Origin: Mumia quercus
GTDB lineage: Bacteria > Actinomycetota > Actinomycetes > Propionibacteriales > Nocardioidaceae
NCBI RefSeq assembly: GCF_025506335.1
Contig: NZ_JANZYO010000007.1
Coordinates: 124,001 to 188,000 of the forward strand
DNA: 64,000 bases
Direction: 5' to 3'
Part shown: positions 39,253-48,085 of the stretch, piece after piece
Layout: each line of letters opens with the position of its first letter
Position numbering within the stretch: the stretch's first letter is position 1
Position numbers and translations under genes: made by a program
Notes under the pieces: generated by a model
Told to the model about the DNA's origin: nothing
The model's input: only the letters and a program-made list of their open reading frames with translations
Databases searched by the model: none

Positions 39253-40432
39253 GCGTGTGCCTTCCTGCGTCGCGTTGCTTGCCACCCTCGCGGACCCGCG
39301 CCGCGAAGGCGTGGTCGACGTCGCTGGTGACGAGGACCCCGTACAGGCTCTCGCCGTCCACGACGAGGTACTCGCTGGACGGCGTCTGCTGCAGCGCGCG
39401 GATCAACGGCTCACCGGCCAGGTCCACGGGCAGCGTGAGGCCCGGGGAGAGCGTACGCGCCAGCGCTCCGACCTCGATCCACGGGCGCCGCGCCTCGGGG
39501 GTGGCGAGGACGGCGCGCTCGTCGACGACGCCGTCGACCGTCCCGGTCTGGCCATGGACGACGATCGCACCGGCACCGGCCTGACGCGCCTCCTCGATGG
39601 CCTGCGCGACCGGCATGCTGCGCGGGACGTCCACCGCGCGCCGGGCGAGCCCGCGGGCGGTGAGGGACGGCAGGCCGCGGCGGAGGCGCGCCGCCAGCAT
39701 CGCCTGCGTCGCGCCCGTCCAGAGGAAGAGCGCGATCACGAAGCCGATGACGTAGTCGAGGATCGACATGTTCCAGCCGAGCACCTCGCGAGCGACGAAC
39801 GGGAACGCGAGCGCGAGCAGCGCCACGACGCGCCCTCCGTACCCTGCGGCGACCGTCCCCGCGTACGGGTTGCCGGAGACCTTCCAGACGATCGCGCGGA
39901 AGACGCGTCCGCCGTCGAGCGGAAGACCCGGGAGGAGGTTGAGGACGCCGACCACGAGGTTGGCCAGGGCCAGCGCCCGGAACGCGAACAGCACCAGGCC
40001 CGAGTCCGGCACCACCAGGGACGCGCCCCATGCGGCGGCGCCCACGGCGAGGGAGGTCAGCGGGCCGACGACGGCGATCCAGAACTCGCGACCCGGGGTG
40101 TCGGGCTCACCGTCGATCTCGGTGACGCCGCCGAGGAAGTTCAGGGTCACCGACCGTACGTCGTAGCCGAAGCGCTTGGCCATCAGGGCGTGCGAGATCT
40201 CGTGCAGGAGCACCGAGAGGTAGAGCAGGACCGCGAAGGCGAGCCCGGCGACGTACGTGAGCGCACCGAGGCCCGGGGCGATCGTCTCGATGGTGGGGGC
40301 GAGGACGAAGGCGATGAGGACGGCCACGAGCAGCCAGGAGGACCGCACGAGAACGTCGATCCCCCCGATCTCGCCGATGCGAAGGGTCCCGGGCGGGCGG
40401 TTCGGCGTGGGGGGTGTGGACGACGCGGTCAC
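39245..40432 (-). CDS. Site-2 protease-like intramembrane metalloprotease with CBS domains
   Basis: 395 residues. 'LLHEISHALMAKRFGYDV' (HExxH) in a membrane helix and 'LLPGLPLDGGRVFRA' (second LDG motif) identify an M50 intramembrane protease; two CBS domains (about 250-380) form the C-terminus. It resembles mycobacterial Rip3. CBS domains may sense a nucleotide. Start at GTG 40432: a TACGGT box (minus strand, 40440-40445) ends 7 nt upstream, and the earlier GTG at 40441 overlaps that box. Confidence 0.88.
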   Translation of the reverse strand: MTASSTPPTPNRPPGTLRIGEIGGIDVLVRSSWLLVAVLIAFVLAPTIETIAPGLGALTYVAGLAFAVLLYLSVLLHEISHALMAKRFGYDVRSVTLNFLGGVTEIDGEPDTPGREFWIAVVGPLTSLAVGAAAWGASLVVPDSGLVLFAFRALALANLVVGVLNLLPGLPLDGGRVFRAIVWKVSGNPYAGTVAAGYGGRVVALLALAFPFVAREVLGWNMSILDYVIGFVIALFLWTGATQAMLAARLRRGLPSLTARGLARRAVDVPRSMPVAQAIEEARQAGAGAIVVHGQTGTVDGVVDERAVLATPEARRPWIEVGALARTLSPGLTLPVDLAGEPLIRALQQTPSSEYLVVDGESLYGVLVTSDVDHAFAARVREGGKQRDAGRHTHG

Positions 40433-40495
40433 GCCTTCCACCGTATCGGGTCACGGCACAACGGACTGTCGGTCGGCTCGCCTACGCTGACGGGC
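40433..40495. promoter_or_regulatory. Divergent leaderless promoters between protease and RecB-like nuclease
   Basis: Two -10 boxes face away from each other: TACGGT on the minus strand (40440-40445, 7 nt from GTG 40432) and TACGCT on the plus strand (40483-40488, 7 nt from ATG 40496). Only 63 bp separate the start codons. No Shine-Dalgarno is seen before either start. Confidence 0.6.
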
Positions 40496-41386
40496 ATGAG
40501 GGCACAGACGGTCGAGCACACGCTGGTGGACGGGGTCGACGTGGTCGGCTCCCTGTCGCCGAGCCGGGCTTCGGACTTCATGACCTGTCCGCTGCTCTAC
40601 CGCTTCCGCGTGGTCGACCGGCTCCCCCAGGAGTCGACGCCCGACGCCGTCCGCGGGACGTTGGTGCACGCGGTGCTCGAGGACCTGTTCGACGCGCCCG
40701 CGGCGCAACGGACGCTCGAGCACGCCCGGTCGCTGGTCGGCCCCGCCTGGGACCGCCTGCGCGAGGCCGACCCTGAGCTGACCGCGCTCTTCACCGACGG
40801 CACGGCGCTGGCCGAGTGGCTCGAGAGCGCCGGCGCCCTCCTCGGCTCGTACTTCGCCCTTGAGGACCCGCGCCGGCTGGAGCCTGCCGATCGGGAGAAG
40901 TACGTGGAGACGGTGGTCGACGGCGGTCTGCTGCTGCGGGGGTACGTCGACCGGGTGGACGTGGCTCCCACCGGCGAGGTCCGCGTCGTCGACTACAAGA
41001 CCGGGCGGGCGCCGCGCGAGGTGTTCGAGGCCAAAGCGATGTTCCAGATGAAGTTCTACGCCTTGGTCATGTGGCGGACGACGGGGACGGTCCCGACGCT
41101 CCTCCAGCTGATGTACCTCGGCAACGAGGAGATCCTCCGCTACTCCCCCGACGAGCACGACCTGGTCGCGACCGAGCGCAAGCTGCGCGCGCTGTGGGCG
41201 GCGATCGAGCGGGCGGCGACGACCGGCGAGTGGCGGGCCCGCAAGAGCGCACTCTGCGGCTGGTGCGACCACAAGGAGCTCTGCCCGGAGTGGGGCGGCA
41301 CCCCGCCTCCGCTCCCGGAGCGTGACGCGCTGCCGGTCGAGCCCGCCGTCCACTCGCCGGCGGAGAGCCCCGCAGACGCCGACTGA
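40496..41386 (+). CDS. RecB-family PD-(D/E)XK nuclease with iron-sulfur cysteines
   Basis: 296 residues. 'SPSRASDFMTCPLLYRFRVVDRLP' opens the fold, 'GRGTLVHAVLEDLF'-type 'VRGTLVHAVLEDLFD' holds the catalytic His, and 'VRVVDYKTGRAP' gives Asp/Lys of the PD-(D/E)XK site. Four cysteines (one near residue 33, three in 'CGWCDHKELC') match the 4Fe-4S staple of AddB/Cas4-like nucleases. It lacks a helicase partner. Equivalent to mycobacterial Rv2119. Probably a DNA-repair exonuclease. Confidence 0.88.
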   Translation: MRAQTVEHTLVDGVDVVGSLSPSRASDFMTCPLLYRFRVVDRLPQESTPDAVRGTLVHAVLEDLFDAPAAQRTLEHARSLVGPAWDRLREADPELTALFTDGTALAEWLESAGALLGSYFALEDPRRLEPADREKYVETVVDGGLLLRGYVDRVDVAPTGEVRVVDYKTGRAPREVFEAKAMFQMKFYALVMWRTTGTVPTLLQLMYLGNEEILRYSPDEHDLVATERKLRALWAAIERAATTGEWRARKSALCGWCDHKELCPEWGGTPPPLPERDALPVEPAVHSPAESPADAD

Positions 41387-41400
41387 TTCGCCCACATTTT

Positions 41401-41443
41401 CTGCAAAGAGTCCTTTGCAAAGGTTTCTTTGCAGTCTTAGGCT
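41401..41443 (+). promoter_or_regulatory. Nested operator and -10 box for ArsR-type regulator
   Basis: An outer inverted repeat CTGCAAAGA (41401-41409)/TCTTTGCAG (41426-41434) encloses the perfect palindrome CCTTTGCAAAGG (41412-41423). TAGGCT (41438-41443) follows and ends 6 nt before the ATG. The three TTTGCA-type half-sites cover the expected -35 region, so repression by the encoded regulator is likely. Confidence 0.65.
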
Positions 41444-41449
41444 GGCCGC

Positions 41450-42052
41450 ATGAGCAGCCAGCCCGACCGGATCGTCCTCGACACCGCCGCCCTCAAGGCC
41501 CTCGCGCACCCGCTGCGGGTGCAGCTCCTGGGCGCCCTGCGCCGCCACGGGCCGTCGACCGCCACGATCCTCGGTCAGCGGCTCGGCGTGACCTCGGGCG
41601 CGGCGAGCTACCACCTCCGACAGCTCGCCGGCGCTGGGCTGGTCGCCGAGGAGTCCGGCCGCGGGAACGCCCGTGACCGCTGGTGGCGCGCGCAGCACCG
41701 CGTGAGCGTCCTCGACGAGGCGGACCTGGACGCCGCCGAGCCCGAAGCCGTCGACGCGTATCTCCACTCGATCGCCGCCAGCTACTCCTTGGTGCTGCAG
41801 CAGGCGGTGAACGAGCGGGCGACGATGCCCGACCAGTGGCGCCAGGTGATGGATCTGAGCGACTACCTGCTGCGCCTGACGCCGGACGAGGCGCGCACGC
41901 TCGACGCACGCATCCACGCCCTTCTCCGGGAGTACCGCTTCGACACCCCCGACGCTCGGCACCCCGACGGTGCCCAGCGGGTCACCGTCGTCGTCCAGGT
42001 CCTCCCCCAGCTCGACCCCGGAGATCCCGACTCCGAGGACGGCGTGTCGTGA
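41450..42052 (+). CDS. ArsR-type winged-helix transcriptional regulator
   Basis: 200 residues. 'LKALAHPLRVQLLGALRRHGPSTATILGQRLGVTSGAASYHLRQLAGAGLVAEE' is the ArsR-like winged helix; the C-terminal half is helical and may bind a ligand or dimerise. There is no Cys-based metal site. It overlaps the MFS gene start (GTGA), so it likely represses its own operon through the TTTGCAAAG sites upstream. Inducer unknown. Confidence 0.88.
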   Translation: MSSQPDRIVLDTAALKALAHPLRVQLLGALRRHGPSTATILGQRLGVTSGAASYHLRQLAGAGLVAEESGRGNARDRWWRAQHRVSVLDEADLDAAEPEAVDAYLHSIAASYSLVLQQAVNERATMPDQWRQVMDLSDYLLRLTPDEARTLDARIHALLREYRFDTPDARHPDGAQRVTVVVQVLPQLDPGDPDSEDGVS

Positions 42053-43341
42053 CCGGCCTGGCGAGCAGTCGTACGAGACCCCTCGTCGGCCTCCTGGTCG
42101 CGATGGCGGTCGCCCACACCGGGACGCGCGTCTCCGCGATCGCGTTCCCGTGGTTCGTGCTCGCCACCACCGGCAGCGCGACGGCGACAGGGCTCGTCGC
42201 GTTCTTCGAGCTCGCGCCGTACGTGGCGGTGAAGGCCCTGGCGGGGCCGTGGGTCGACCGGGTCGGCGGACGTGTCGTCTCGTGGTCGACGGATCTCGTC
42301 AGCGCAGCCGCCGCGGGAGCGATCCCGTTGCTGTACGTCCTGGACGCGCTGCCCCTGGGCGTCTTCCTCGCCCTGGTCGCGGTGGTGGGAGCCGCCCGCG
42401 GGCCCGGCGACCTGGCGAAGGAGGTGATGGTCCCCGAGGCGGCCGAACGCGGCGGCGTGCGGCTCGTGCGGGCGACCGGGCTGTCGGGGACGGTCGAGCG
42501 CCTGGCGTCCACGCTCGGGCCCGCGGTGGGCGCGGCGCTGATCGCCCTCTCCGGTCCGCTCACCGGCGTCGCGGTCAACGCGGTCTGCTTCGTGCTGGGC
42601 TCTCTCGTCGTGGCGTTCGCGCTGCCTCGCGGGATGGGGCGCGCGGTCCGCACGGACGACGCGGAGACCGAGGACGAGGCAGACGCCGCCCCCTACCTGC
42701 GCAGGCTCGCCGAAGGCGTCGCGTTCCTCCGACGCGACCGGCTGCTCATGTCGCTCGTCCTCATGGTCGCGATCACGAACCTCCTCGACATCGCCTTCGC
42801 CGCCGTGCTCCTCCCCATCTGGGCCCACGAGTCGGGCCACGGCGCGCCGGTGATGGGGCTCGCACTGACGGTGATGAGTGCGGGCGCCGTCGTCGGAAGC
42901 CTGCTCGCGGCGGCTCTCGCCCACCGGATGAAGCGCCGCGTCGTCTTCTTCTGGGGGTTCCTCGTCGCCGGGGCACCGCGCTTCCTCGTCCTTCTCCTCG
43001 ACGTACCGGTCCCCGCCGTCGTCGCGGTGTACGCCGTCGCCGGCCTCGGTTCCGGCTTCCTCAACCCGATCATCAGCGCGGTGTTCTTCGAGCGCGTGCC
43101 GTCACGTCTGTACGGCCGGGTCGGCTCGCTCACGGACGCCGCCGCCTGGGCCGGCATGCCGCTCGGCGGCGTGCTGGCAGGGCTCGCCGTCACGGCGGTC
43201 GGGCTCGGACCCGTCCTGCTCGTCTGCGCCCTCGTCTACGCGTCGACGACGACCTTGACCGGCCTGCGACCCGAGTGGCGCGAGATGGACGAGCGGCCTT
43301 CCGTGGGCGCAGGTCAACCGACGCGCAGCGCGACCGCGTAG
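42049..43341 (+). CDS. MFS transporter (putative drug exporter)
   Basis: 430 residues with about twelve membrane helices. 'VAMAVAHTGTRVSAIAFPWFVLATTGSATATGLVAFFELAPYVAVKALAGPWVDRVGGR' resembles MFS_3-type exporters (macrolide-efflux-like). Translationally coupled to the ArsR-type regulator, a common regulator-exporter pair. Its last 28 bp overlap the convergent DUF1772 gene. Substrate not predictable. Confidence 0.88.
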   Translation: MTGLASSRTRPLVGLLVAMAVAHTGTRVSAIAFPWFVLATTGSATATGLVAFFELAPYVAVKALAGPWVDRVGGRVVSWSTDLVSAAAAGAIPLLYVLDALPLGVFLALVAVVGAARGPGDLAKEVMVPEAAERGGVRLVRATGLSGTVERLASTLGPAVGAALIALSGPLTGVAVNAVCFVLGSLVVAFALPRGMGRAVRTDDAETEDEADAAPYLRRLAEGVAFLRRDRLLMSLVLMVAITNLLDIAFAAVLLPIWAHESGHGAPVMGLALTVMSAGAVVGSLLAAALAHRMKRRVVFFWGFLVAGAPRFLVLLLDVPVPAVVAVYAVAGLGSGFLNPIISAVFFERVPSRLYGRVGSLTDAAAWAGMPLGGVLAGLAVTAVGLGPVLLVCALVYASTTTLTGLRPEWREMDERPSVGAGQPTRSATA

Positions 43342-43793
43342 GCGACCACGGAGGCGACGCACATCAGCGCGCGCAGGTGGTTGGCCTGAGTCCACGGACG
43401 CGCGTACGACGCCCACGCGTTGCCCGCGGCCGGCACCGTCGAGGCGTCGACGCGGTCGAGGGCGTTGTTGCGCGGGACGTGGAACGTGCCGGTCAGGACC
43501 ACGGAGGCGAGGTACGCCAGTGCCGCGGCGACCGTCCACCACCGTCCGTCTCCTCCCTCGAGGACGGCGAGGAGCGCGGCCACGAGCGAGACGACCGCCG
43601 TGCCGGAGAAGGCCAGCTGGAACCCTGGGCGCACGGCGAACCGGTTCGTCTCCTGCATGAACCCGACCGCCTCAGTGGGAGGGCGCCGATCGAGGGACGG
43701 CATGACCATCACCGAGAACGCGACGTACACGCCCGACATGACGCCCGCACCGACCAGCGCGACGTACGTGAGCACCACCGCAAGCGTCGACAC
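43314..43793 (-). CDS. DUF1772 (anthrone oxygenase-like) membrane protein
   Basis: 159 residues, four membrane helices, with 'GVYVAFSVMVMPSL', 'FHVPRNNALDRVD' and a 'WASYARPWTQANHLRALMCVASVVAYAVAL' C-terminus characteristic of DUF1772. Some family members act as anthrone oxygenases in fungal polyketide pathways; function in this genome is unknown. It lies 9 nt after the HAD gene, probably in the same operon. Confidence 0.85.
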   Translation of the reverse strand: MSTLAVVLTYVALVGAGVMSGVYVAFSVMVMPSLDRRPPTEAVGFMQETNRFAVRPGFQLAFSGTAVVSLVAALLAVLEGGDGRWWTVAAALAYLASVVLTGTFHVPRNNALDRVDASTVPAAGNAWASYARPWTQANHLRALMCVASVVAYAVALRVG

Positions 43794-43802
43794 GGGTCGA
43801 CG

Positions 43803-44501
43803 CTATCGGCTCTGAGGGTCGCTCTCCGCCTCCAGGAGCAGACCGAGGTCCACGGGGGCGAGCCCGGCCAGCGTCGACGCGTGCGTACGGCGTTCGCCCT
43901 CGTCGACCGGCACCAGGTTCGGGACCACGAGCACGTGACACCCCGCGGCGGCCGCCGAGCGGGTGCCCGTGTTGGAGTCCTCGATGGCGACGCACCGCGA
44001 CGGGTCGACTCCGAGTGCGGCTGCCGCGGCGAGGTACGGCTCCGGGTGGGGCTTGCCGTTCGTGACGGTGTCACCGGTGACGACGGCGCCGAACGGGCTG
44101 CCGCCCAGCCGCGCGATCATGGGCTCGGCGACGACCGCGTACGACATCGTCACCAGCGCCTGCGGCACGCCTGCCTCGGACAGGGCGGCGATCATCTCCC
44201 GCGCGCCGGGTCGCCACGCGATCTCGCCGTGGCGCATGTAGTGGGCGACCTCGCCCACGAGGGCGTCGACGATGTCCTCGGCGGACAGGTCGAGGCCCAT
44301 CCGGCGCTTGATCTCGCGGCCGGCCTCCATGAGGTCGCTCCCCACGAGCGCGAGGCCGTCCTCCTCCGACCACGAGGCTCCGTAGCGTGCGGCGAGCGCG
44401 TGCTCGGCCCCCAGCCACACCGGCTCGGTGTCGACGATCGTGCCGTCGAGATCCCAGAGGACGGCGTCGGGCAGGGTCGTGCGGTGGACGTCGGTCGTCA
44501 T
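43803..44501 (-). CDS. HAD-superfamily phosphatase/phosphoglucomutase-like
   Basis: 232 residues. Motif I 'LWDLDGTIVDTEP' (nucleophile Asp), motif II 'LVTMSY', Lys in 'TNGKPHPEPY' and motif IV 'AIEDSNTG' define a subfamily I HAD enzyme with helical cap. Likely dephosphorylates a sugar phosphate or similar. Start at ATG 44501, leaving out 13 codons upstream; a CAGAGT box ends 6 nt before it. Downstream of PAC2 and mshC. Confidence 0.9.
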   Translation of the reverse strand: MTTDVHRTTLPDAVLWDLDGTIVDTEPVWLGAEHALAARYGASWSEEDGLALVGSDLMEAGREIKRRMGLDLSAEDIVDALVGEVAHYMRHGEIAWRPGAREMIAALSEAGVPQALVTMSYAVVAEPMIARLGGSPFGAVVTGDTVTNGKPHPEPYLAAAAALGVDPSRCVAIEDSNTGTRSAAAAGCHVLVVPNLVPVDEGERRTHASTLAGLAPVDLGLLLEAESDPQSR

Positions 44502-44542
44502 GTGCTCACTCTGTGTCGAAGGCGGGCGCTGCGTGAGCAACC

Positions 44543-45397
44543 CTAGGAGTCGGTGTCGCGGGAACGTCGCTTGAGGTAGCGCTCGAACTCGCGGGCGATC
44601 GCGTCGCCCGACGCCTCCGGCAGCTCGGACGTGTCCCGCGCCTCCTCCAGCGACTCCACGTACGCGGCGATGTCGGCGTCAGAGCTCGCGAGCTCCTCGA
44701 CGCCGCGCTCCCACGCCCGGGCCATCTCGCGCAGGTCACCGATCGGCAGGCTGATCTCGAGCACGTCCTCCAGGTAGCCCAGCAGCGCGAGCGTCGCCTT
44801 CGGGCTCGGCGGCTGGGCGACGTAGTGCGGCACCGCGGCCCACAACGAGACCGTCGGGAAGCCCGACTCGATGCATGCGAGGGTGAAGACCCCGTTGATG
44901 CCCGTGGGTCCCTCGTACGTCGAGTCGTCGAGGTGGAGCCGCGCCTCGAGGTCGGTGTCGTTCGTGGTCCCCGTGACCGGGACCGGCCGCGTGTGCGGCG
45001 TATCGGCGAGCAGCGCGCCCAGGGTGACGACCGCGTGGCTCGCCACCCGGTCGGCGATGGCGACCAGCTCGTCACAGAACGCGGTCCAGCGCATGTTGGG
45101 CTCGATGCCCCGGACGAGCACCACGTCACGGTCCGAGCCGACCGGCCGGGCGACGTAGATACGTGTCGTGGGCCAGGTGATCTCTCGGTGGCCGGCCTCG
45201 TCGGTCCCGATGTAGGGACGGTTGACCTGGAAGTCGTAGTAGTCGTCAGGGTCGATCTCTGCGACGAGCTCGGCGTCCCACCACTCCACGAGGTGGTCGA
45301 TCACCGAGCTGGCGGCGTCGGCCGCGTCGTTCCATCCCTCGAACGCGACGACGAACCACGGGTCGACAACGGTCGGGAACTCGGTCTGCTCGCTCAC
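44543..45397 (-). CDS. PAC2 family protein
   Basis: 284 residues. 'FVVAFEGWNDAADAASSVIDHLVEWWDAELVAEIDPDDYYDFQVNRPYI' and 'VVLVRGIEPNMRWTAFCDELVAIADR' are the PAC2 signature (eukaryotic proteasome assembly chaperone 2 and archaeal PbaB relatives). Family structures are known, but the actinobacterial function is not. It sits in the conserved block with mshC near the proteasome region, equivalent to Rv2125. TAGAGT (minus strand, 45404-45409) ends 6 nt before GTG 45397. Confidence 0.9.
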   Translation of the reverse strand: MSEQTEFPTVVDPWFVVAFEGWNDAADAASSVIDHLVEWWDAELVAEIDPDDYYDFQVNRPYIGTDEAGHREITWPTTRIYVARPVGSDRDVVLVRGIEPNMRWTAFCDELVAIADRVASHAVVTLGALLADTPHTRPVPVTGTTNDTDLEARLHLDDSTYEGPTGINGVFTLACIESGFPTVSLWAAVPHYVAQPPSPKATLALLGYLEDVLEISLPIGDLREMARAWERGVEELASSDADIAAYVESLEEARDTSELPEASGDAIAREFERYLKRRSRDTDS

Positions 45398-45444
45398 GGC
45401 TTCACTCTATGCCGAGCGGTGAACCCGCCGCGGAGGGTGCGCGC

Positions 45445-46677
45445 TCAGATGACGCCGAGCAGCGCGTCGACCGCGGAGGCGACCGTACGACCGGAGCCGG
45501 GGACGCCGTCACCGGCCGCCGCCATCGCCGCATCGACCCACGAGTCGACGGCCGCGATCGCACGCGGGGCGTCGAGGTCGTCGGCGAGCGCCTCGCGGAC
45601 CGCGGCCACGACCGGCTCCGCAGCGGGCCCGCCGGACGCGAAGGCCTCGCGCCAGCGGCCGAGGCGCTTTGCGGCGTCGACGATGTCGCTGTCCGCCCAC
45701 TCCCAGCCTGTGCGGTAGTGGTGGTCGAGCACTGCAAGCCGGATCGCCATCGGGTCGTGGCCGTCGGCGCGCAGCCGCGAGACCAGGACCAGGTTGCCCA
45801 ACGACTTGGACATCTTCTCGCCCGCGTAGGCCACCATCGCCTGGTGCACGTACGCCTTGGCGAAACGGTCGTCGGTCGCGACCTGCGCCTCTGAGGCGGA
45901 CATCTCGTGGTGCGGGAAGATCAGGTCGGTCCCGCCGCCCTGGACGTCGAAGTCGTGCCCGAGCGTCTCCAGCGCGATCGACGAGCACTCGACGTGCCAG
46001 CCGGGTCGTCCCCGCCCGAACGGGCTGTCCCACGACGGCTCCCCCGGGCGCTCGGCCTGCCAGAGGAGACAGTCGAGCGGGTCGCGCTTGCCCTCGCGCC
46101 CAGGGTCTCCCCCGCGCTCCCCGAACAGCCGCAGCATCGTCGCCTGGTCGTAGCCGGAGACCTCTCCGAAGGCAGGGTCGGCGTGGACGGAGAAGTACAC
46201 GTCCCCGTCGAGCTCGTACGTGACCCCACGCTCACGAAGACGCTCGATCAGCGCGACCGCGAGCGGGATCGACTCCACCGCCCCGATGTAGTGGTCGGGG
46301 GCGATCACGCGCAGCGCGGACATGTCCTCACGGAAGAGAGCGATCTCGCGCTCGGCGAGGTCGGTCCACTCGATCCCGGTGGCCGCCGCGCGCTCCAGCA
46401 GCGGGTCGTCGACGTCGGTGATGTTCTGCGTGTACACGACCTCGAGGCCCCGGTCGCGCCACACGCGCTGGAGGAGGTCGAACGTCAGGTACGTGGCGGC
46501 GTGCCCGAGATGGGTGGCGTCGTACGGGGTGATGCCGCAGACGTACATGCGTGCGCGGCCCTCCGGGTCGAGGACCACTGCCTTGCCGCGCGCCGTGTCG
46601 TGGACGTGGGCCGCCGGGCCAGGACCGAGGCCCAGCGCGGTGAGGTCGGGCACTTCGGGAGACGTCCAAGCACGCAT
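45445..46677 (-). CDS. mshC: Mycothiol ligase MshC
   Basis: 410 residues. Class I aminoacyl-tRNA synthetase-like: zinc Cys in '[18 protein letters not shown]' (HIGH-like), '[14 protein letters not shown]', and '[10 protein letters not shown]' (KMSKS). It resembles CysRS, but has the MshC-type '[10 protein letters not shown]' N-terminus. It joins cysteine to GlcN-inositol in mycothiol synthesis. TACCCT (46684-46689, minus strand) ends 6 nt before the ATG. Flanked by SCO1664-type and PAC2 genes as in other actinobacteria. Confidence 0.95.
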   Translation of the reverse strand: MRAWTSPEVPDLTALGLGPGPAAHVHDTARGKAVVLDPEGRARMYVCGITPYDATHLGHAATYLTFDLLQRVWRDRGLEVVYTQNITDVDDPLLERAAATGIEWTDLAEREIALFREDMSALRVIAPDHYIGAVESIPLAVALIERLRERGVTYELDGDVYFSVHADPAFGEVSGYDQATMLRLFGERGGDPGREGKRDPLDCLLWQAERPGEPSWDSPFGRGRPGWHVECSSIALETLGHDFDVQGGGTDLIFPHHEMSASEAQVATDDRFAKAYVHQAMVAYAGEKMSKSLGNLVLVSRLRADGHDPMAIRLAVLDHHYRTGWEWADSDIVDAAKRLGRWREAFASGGPAAEPVVAAVREALADDLDAPRAIAAVDSWVDAAMAAAGDGVPGSGRTVASAVDALLGVI

Positions 46678-46700
46678 GCGACGAGGGTATAAGGCTGCCC

Positions 46701-47519
46701 CTACAGCGGCGGCCACGGGATCGTCGGCCACCGATCGCCGTCGGTCGGCATCGTGCCCGTCCTCAGGAGGGCGTCCAGACGTGCCGCCAGCGCCGCGATC
46801 TCGTCCTCGCTGATCAGCGTGCAGAGGGTCTCGCGCAGCGGGCCGGACTCCACCTGCTCGGAGAGGTCCGTGAGCTGCTCGCGCTCGGCCGGAAGCAGCT
46901 CCTCTCCCGCCCAGCCCCACAGCACCGTGCGGAGCTTGTCCTCCACGTGGAAGGTGAGCCCGTGGTCGCACCCGAACACCGCGCCGTCGACGGGGAGCAG
47001 GTGCCCGCCCTTGCGGTCGGCGTTGTTGACGACCGCGTCGAAGAGCGCGACGGCACGCAGCGGCGCCCAGTCGCGGTGGATCAGCGTCACCTCGCGGTCG
47101 CCGGGGCCGATCGCGTCGACGACCGCGAACCAGCCCTCGGGCTCGCTGCCGGCCGGGACCACGGCGATGGTGGCGATCGAGGGGTCGGACTCCACCCACA
47201 GCTGCACCATGCCCGGTCCGAACGGCCCGTCGGTGAGCACCGTCGGGGGGACGACGTGCCAGCCGCCGGCCTCGGAGACGAGGTAGGCAGCGCGCTCGCG
47301 GGCCGCCAGCGTGCCGTCGGGGAAGTCCCACAGCGGGCGCTCCCCGCGGACGGGCTTGTACACGGACGCGACCGAACGTGAGCCCTCGGACATCTGGGCG
47401 AAGAACGTGCCGTTGGACGCCTCGACCAGACGCCCGGTGACGTCGAGCGTCCCGCGCTCCAGGAGGTCGACGGCTCCGGGGTCTGCCGCGAAGCCGCGCG
47501 GCGAGGCGAACTCAGTCAC
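46701..47519 (-). CDS. SCO1664 family protein (PI3/4-kinase-like fold)
   Basis: 272 residues. '[59 protein letters not shown]' contains the ATP-site Lys region, and '[33 protein letters not shown]' looks like a PI3/4-kinase-type catalytic loop and DxG-like metal site. The family is conserved beside mshC (Rv2133c), but its substrate is unknown. GTG start overlaps the DUF3090 stop by 8 bp, so the two are coupled. Confidence 0.88.
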   Translation of the reverse strand: MTEFASPRGFAADPGAVDLLERGTLDVTGRLVEASNGTFFAQMSEGSRSVASVYKPVRGERPLWDFPDGTLAARERAAYLVSEAGGWHVVPPTVLTDGPFGPGMVQLWVESDPSIATIAVVPAGSEPEGWFAVVDAIGPGDREVTLIHRDWAPLRAVALFDAVVNNADRKGGHLLPVDGAVFGCDHGLTFHVEDKLRTVLWGWAGEELLPAEREQLTDLSEQVESGPLRETLCTLISEDEIAALAARLDALLRTGTMPTDGDRWPTIPWPPL

Positions 47520-48036
47520 GGGCCACCCGACGGAAGCCGTTGGCGCGGGGGCAGAGGTGCCCGTCCGGCTCGACCACTCCCCCGCAGAACGGGCAGGTGG
47601 GACGACCGGCGGCGACGACGCTGCGCGCGCGCTCCGCGAACTCGAGCGCGACCTCGGGAGGCATCGTCACGACGAGCACGTCGCTGGCCTCGGTCTCGTC
47701 GTCCTCGGTCATCGCGAACGCCTCGACCACCACTTCGCCGGTGTCGGGCTCCCACGCGAGGGTCATCGCGCCCACACGGAACTCCTCCTCGATCGGTTGC
47801 TCGAGCGGGTCCAGGTCGACCGCCCATCCGAGTCCTCCCCCGGGCGAGGCCGGCGCCTCTACCTCGAGCAGGAGCGCTTCCAGACGCTCGGCGAGCACCT
47901 CGACCTGCTGCTTCTCCAGTCCGACCGAGGTGACGCGAGACCCGTCGCTGGCCTGCAGGAAGAACGCCCGCTCTCCCGGGACTCCGACCGTACCGGCAAC
48001 GAAGCGGCGCGGACGCTCGTACCTGTGGATCAGCAT
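47512..48036 (-). CDS. DUF3090 family protein
   Basis: 174 residues: 'MLIHRYERPRRFVAGTVGVPGERAFFLQASDGSRVTSVGLEKQQVEVLAERLEALL' is the family start. The C-terminus has 'CPFCGGVVEPDGHLCPRANG', an apparent zinc ribbon with three cysteines and one histidine. Function unknown; the gene is always near the histidine phosphatase and SCO1664-type genes (Rv2134c). TAGGCT on the minus strand ends 7 nt before ATG 48036; the frame upstream to 48114 is not used. Confidence 0.9.
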   Translation of the reverse strand: MLIHRYERPRRFVAGTVGVPGERAFFLQASDGSRVTSVGLEKQQVEVLAERLEALLLEVEAPASPGGGLGWAVDLDPLEQPIEEEFRVGAMTLAWEPDTGEVVVEAFAMTEDDETEASDVLVVTMPPEVALEFAERARSVVAAGRPTCPFCGGVVEPDGHLCPRANGFRRVARD

Positions 48037-48085
48037 GGGACCGAGCCTAGACAGGGCCCCGGAGCGCTGCGACTCCTGTCCATCC

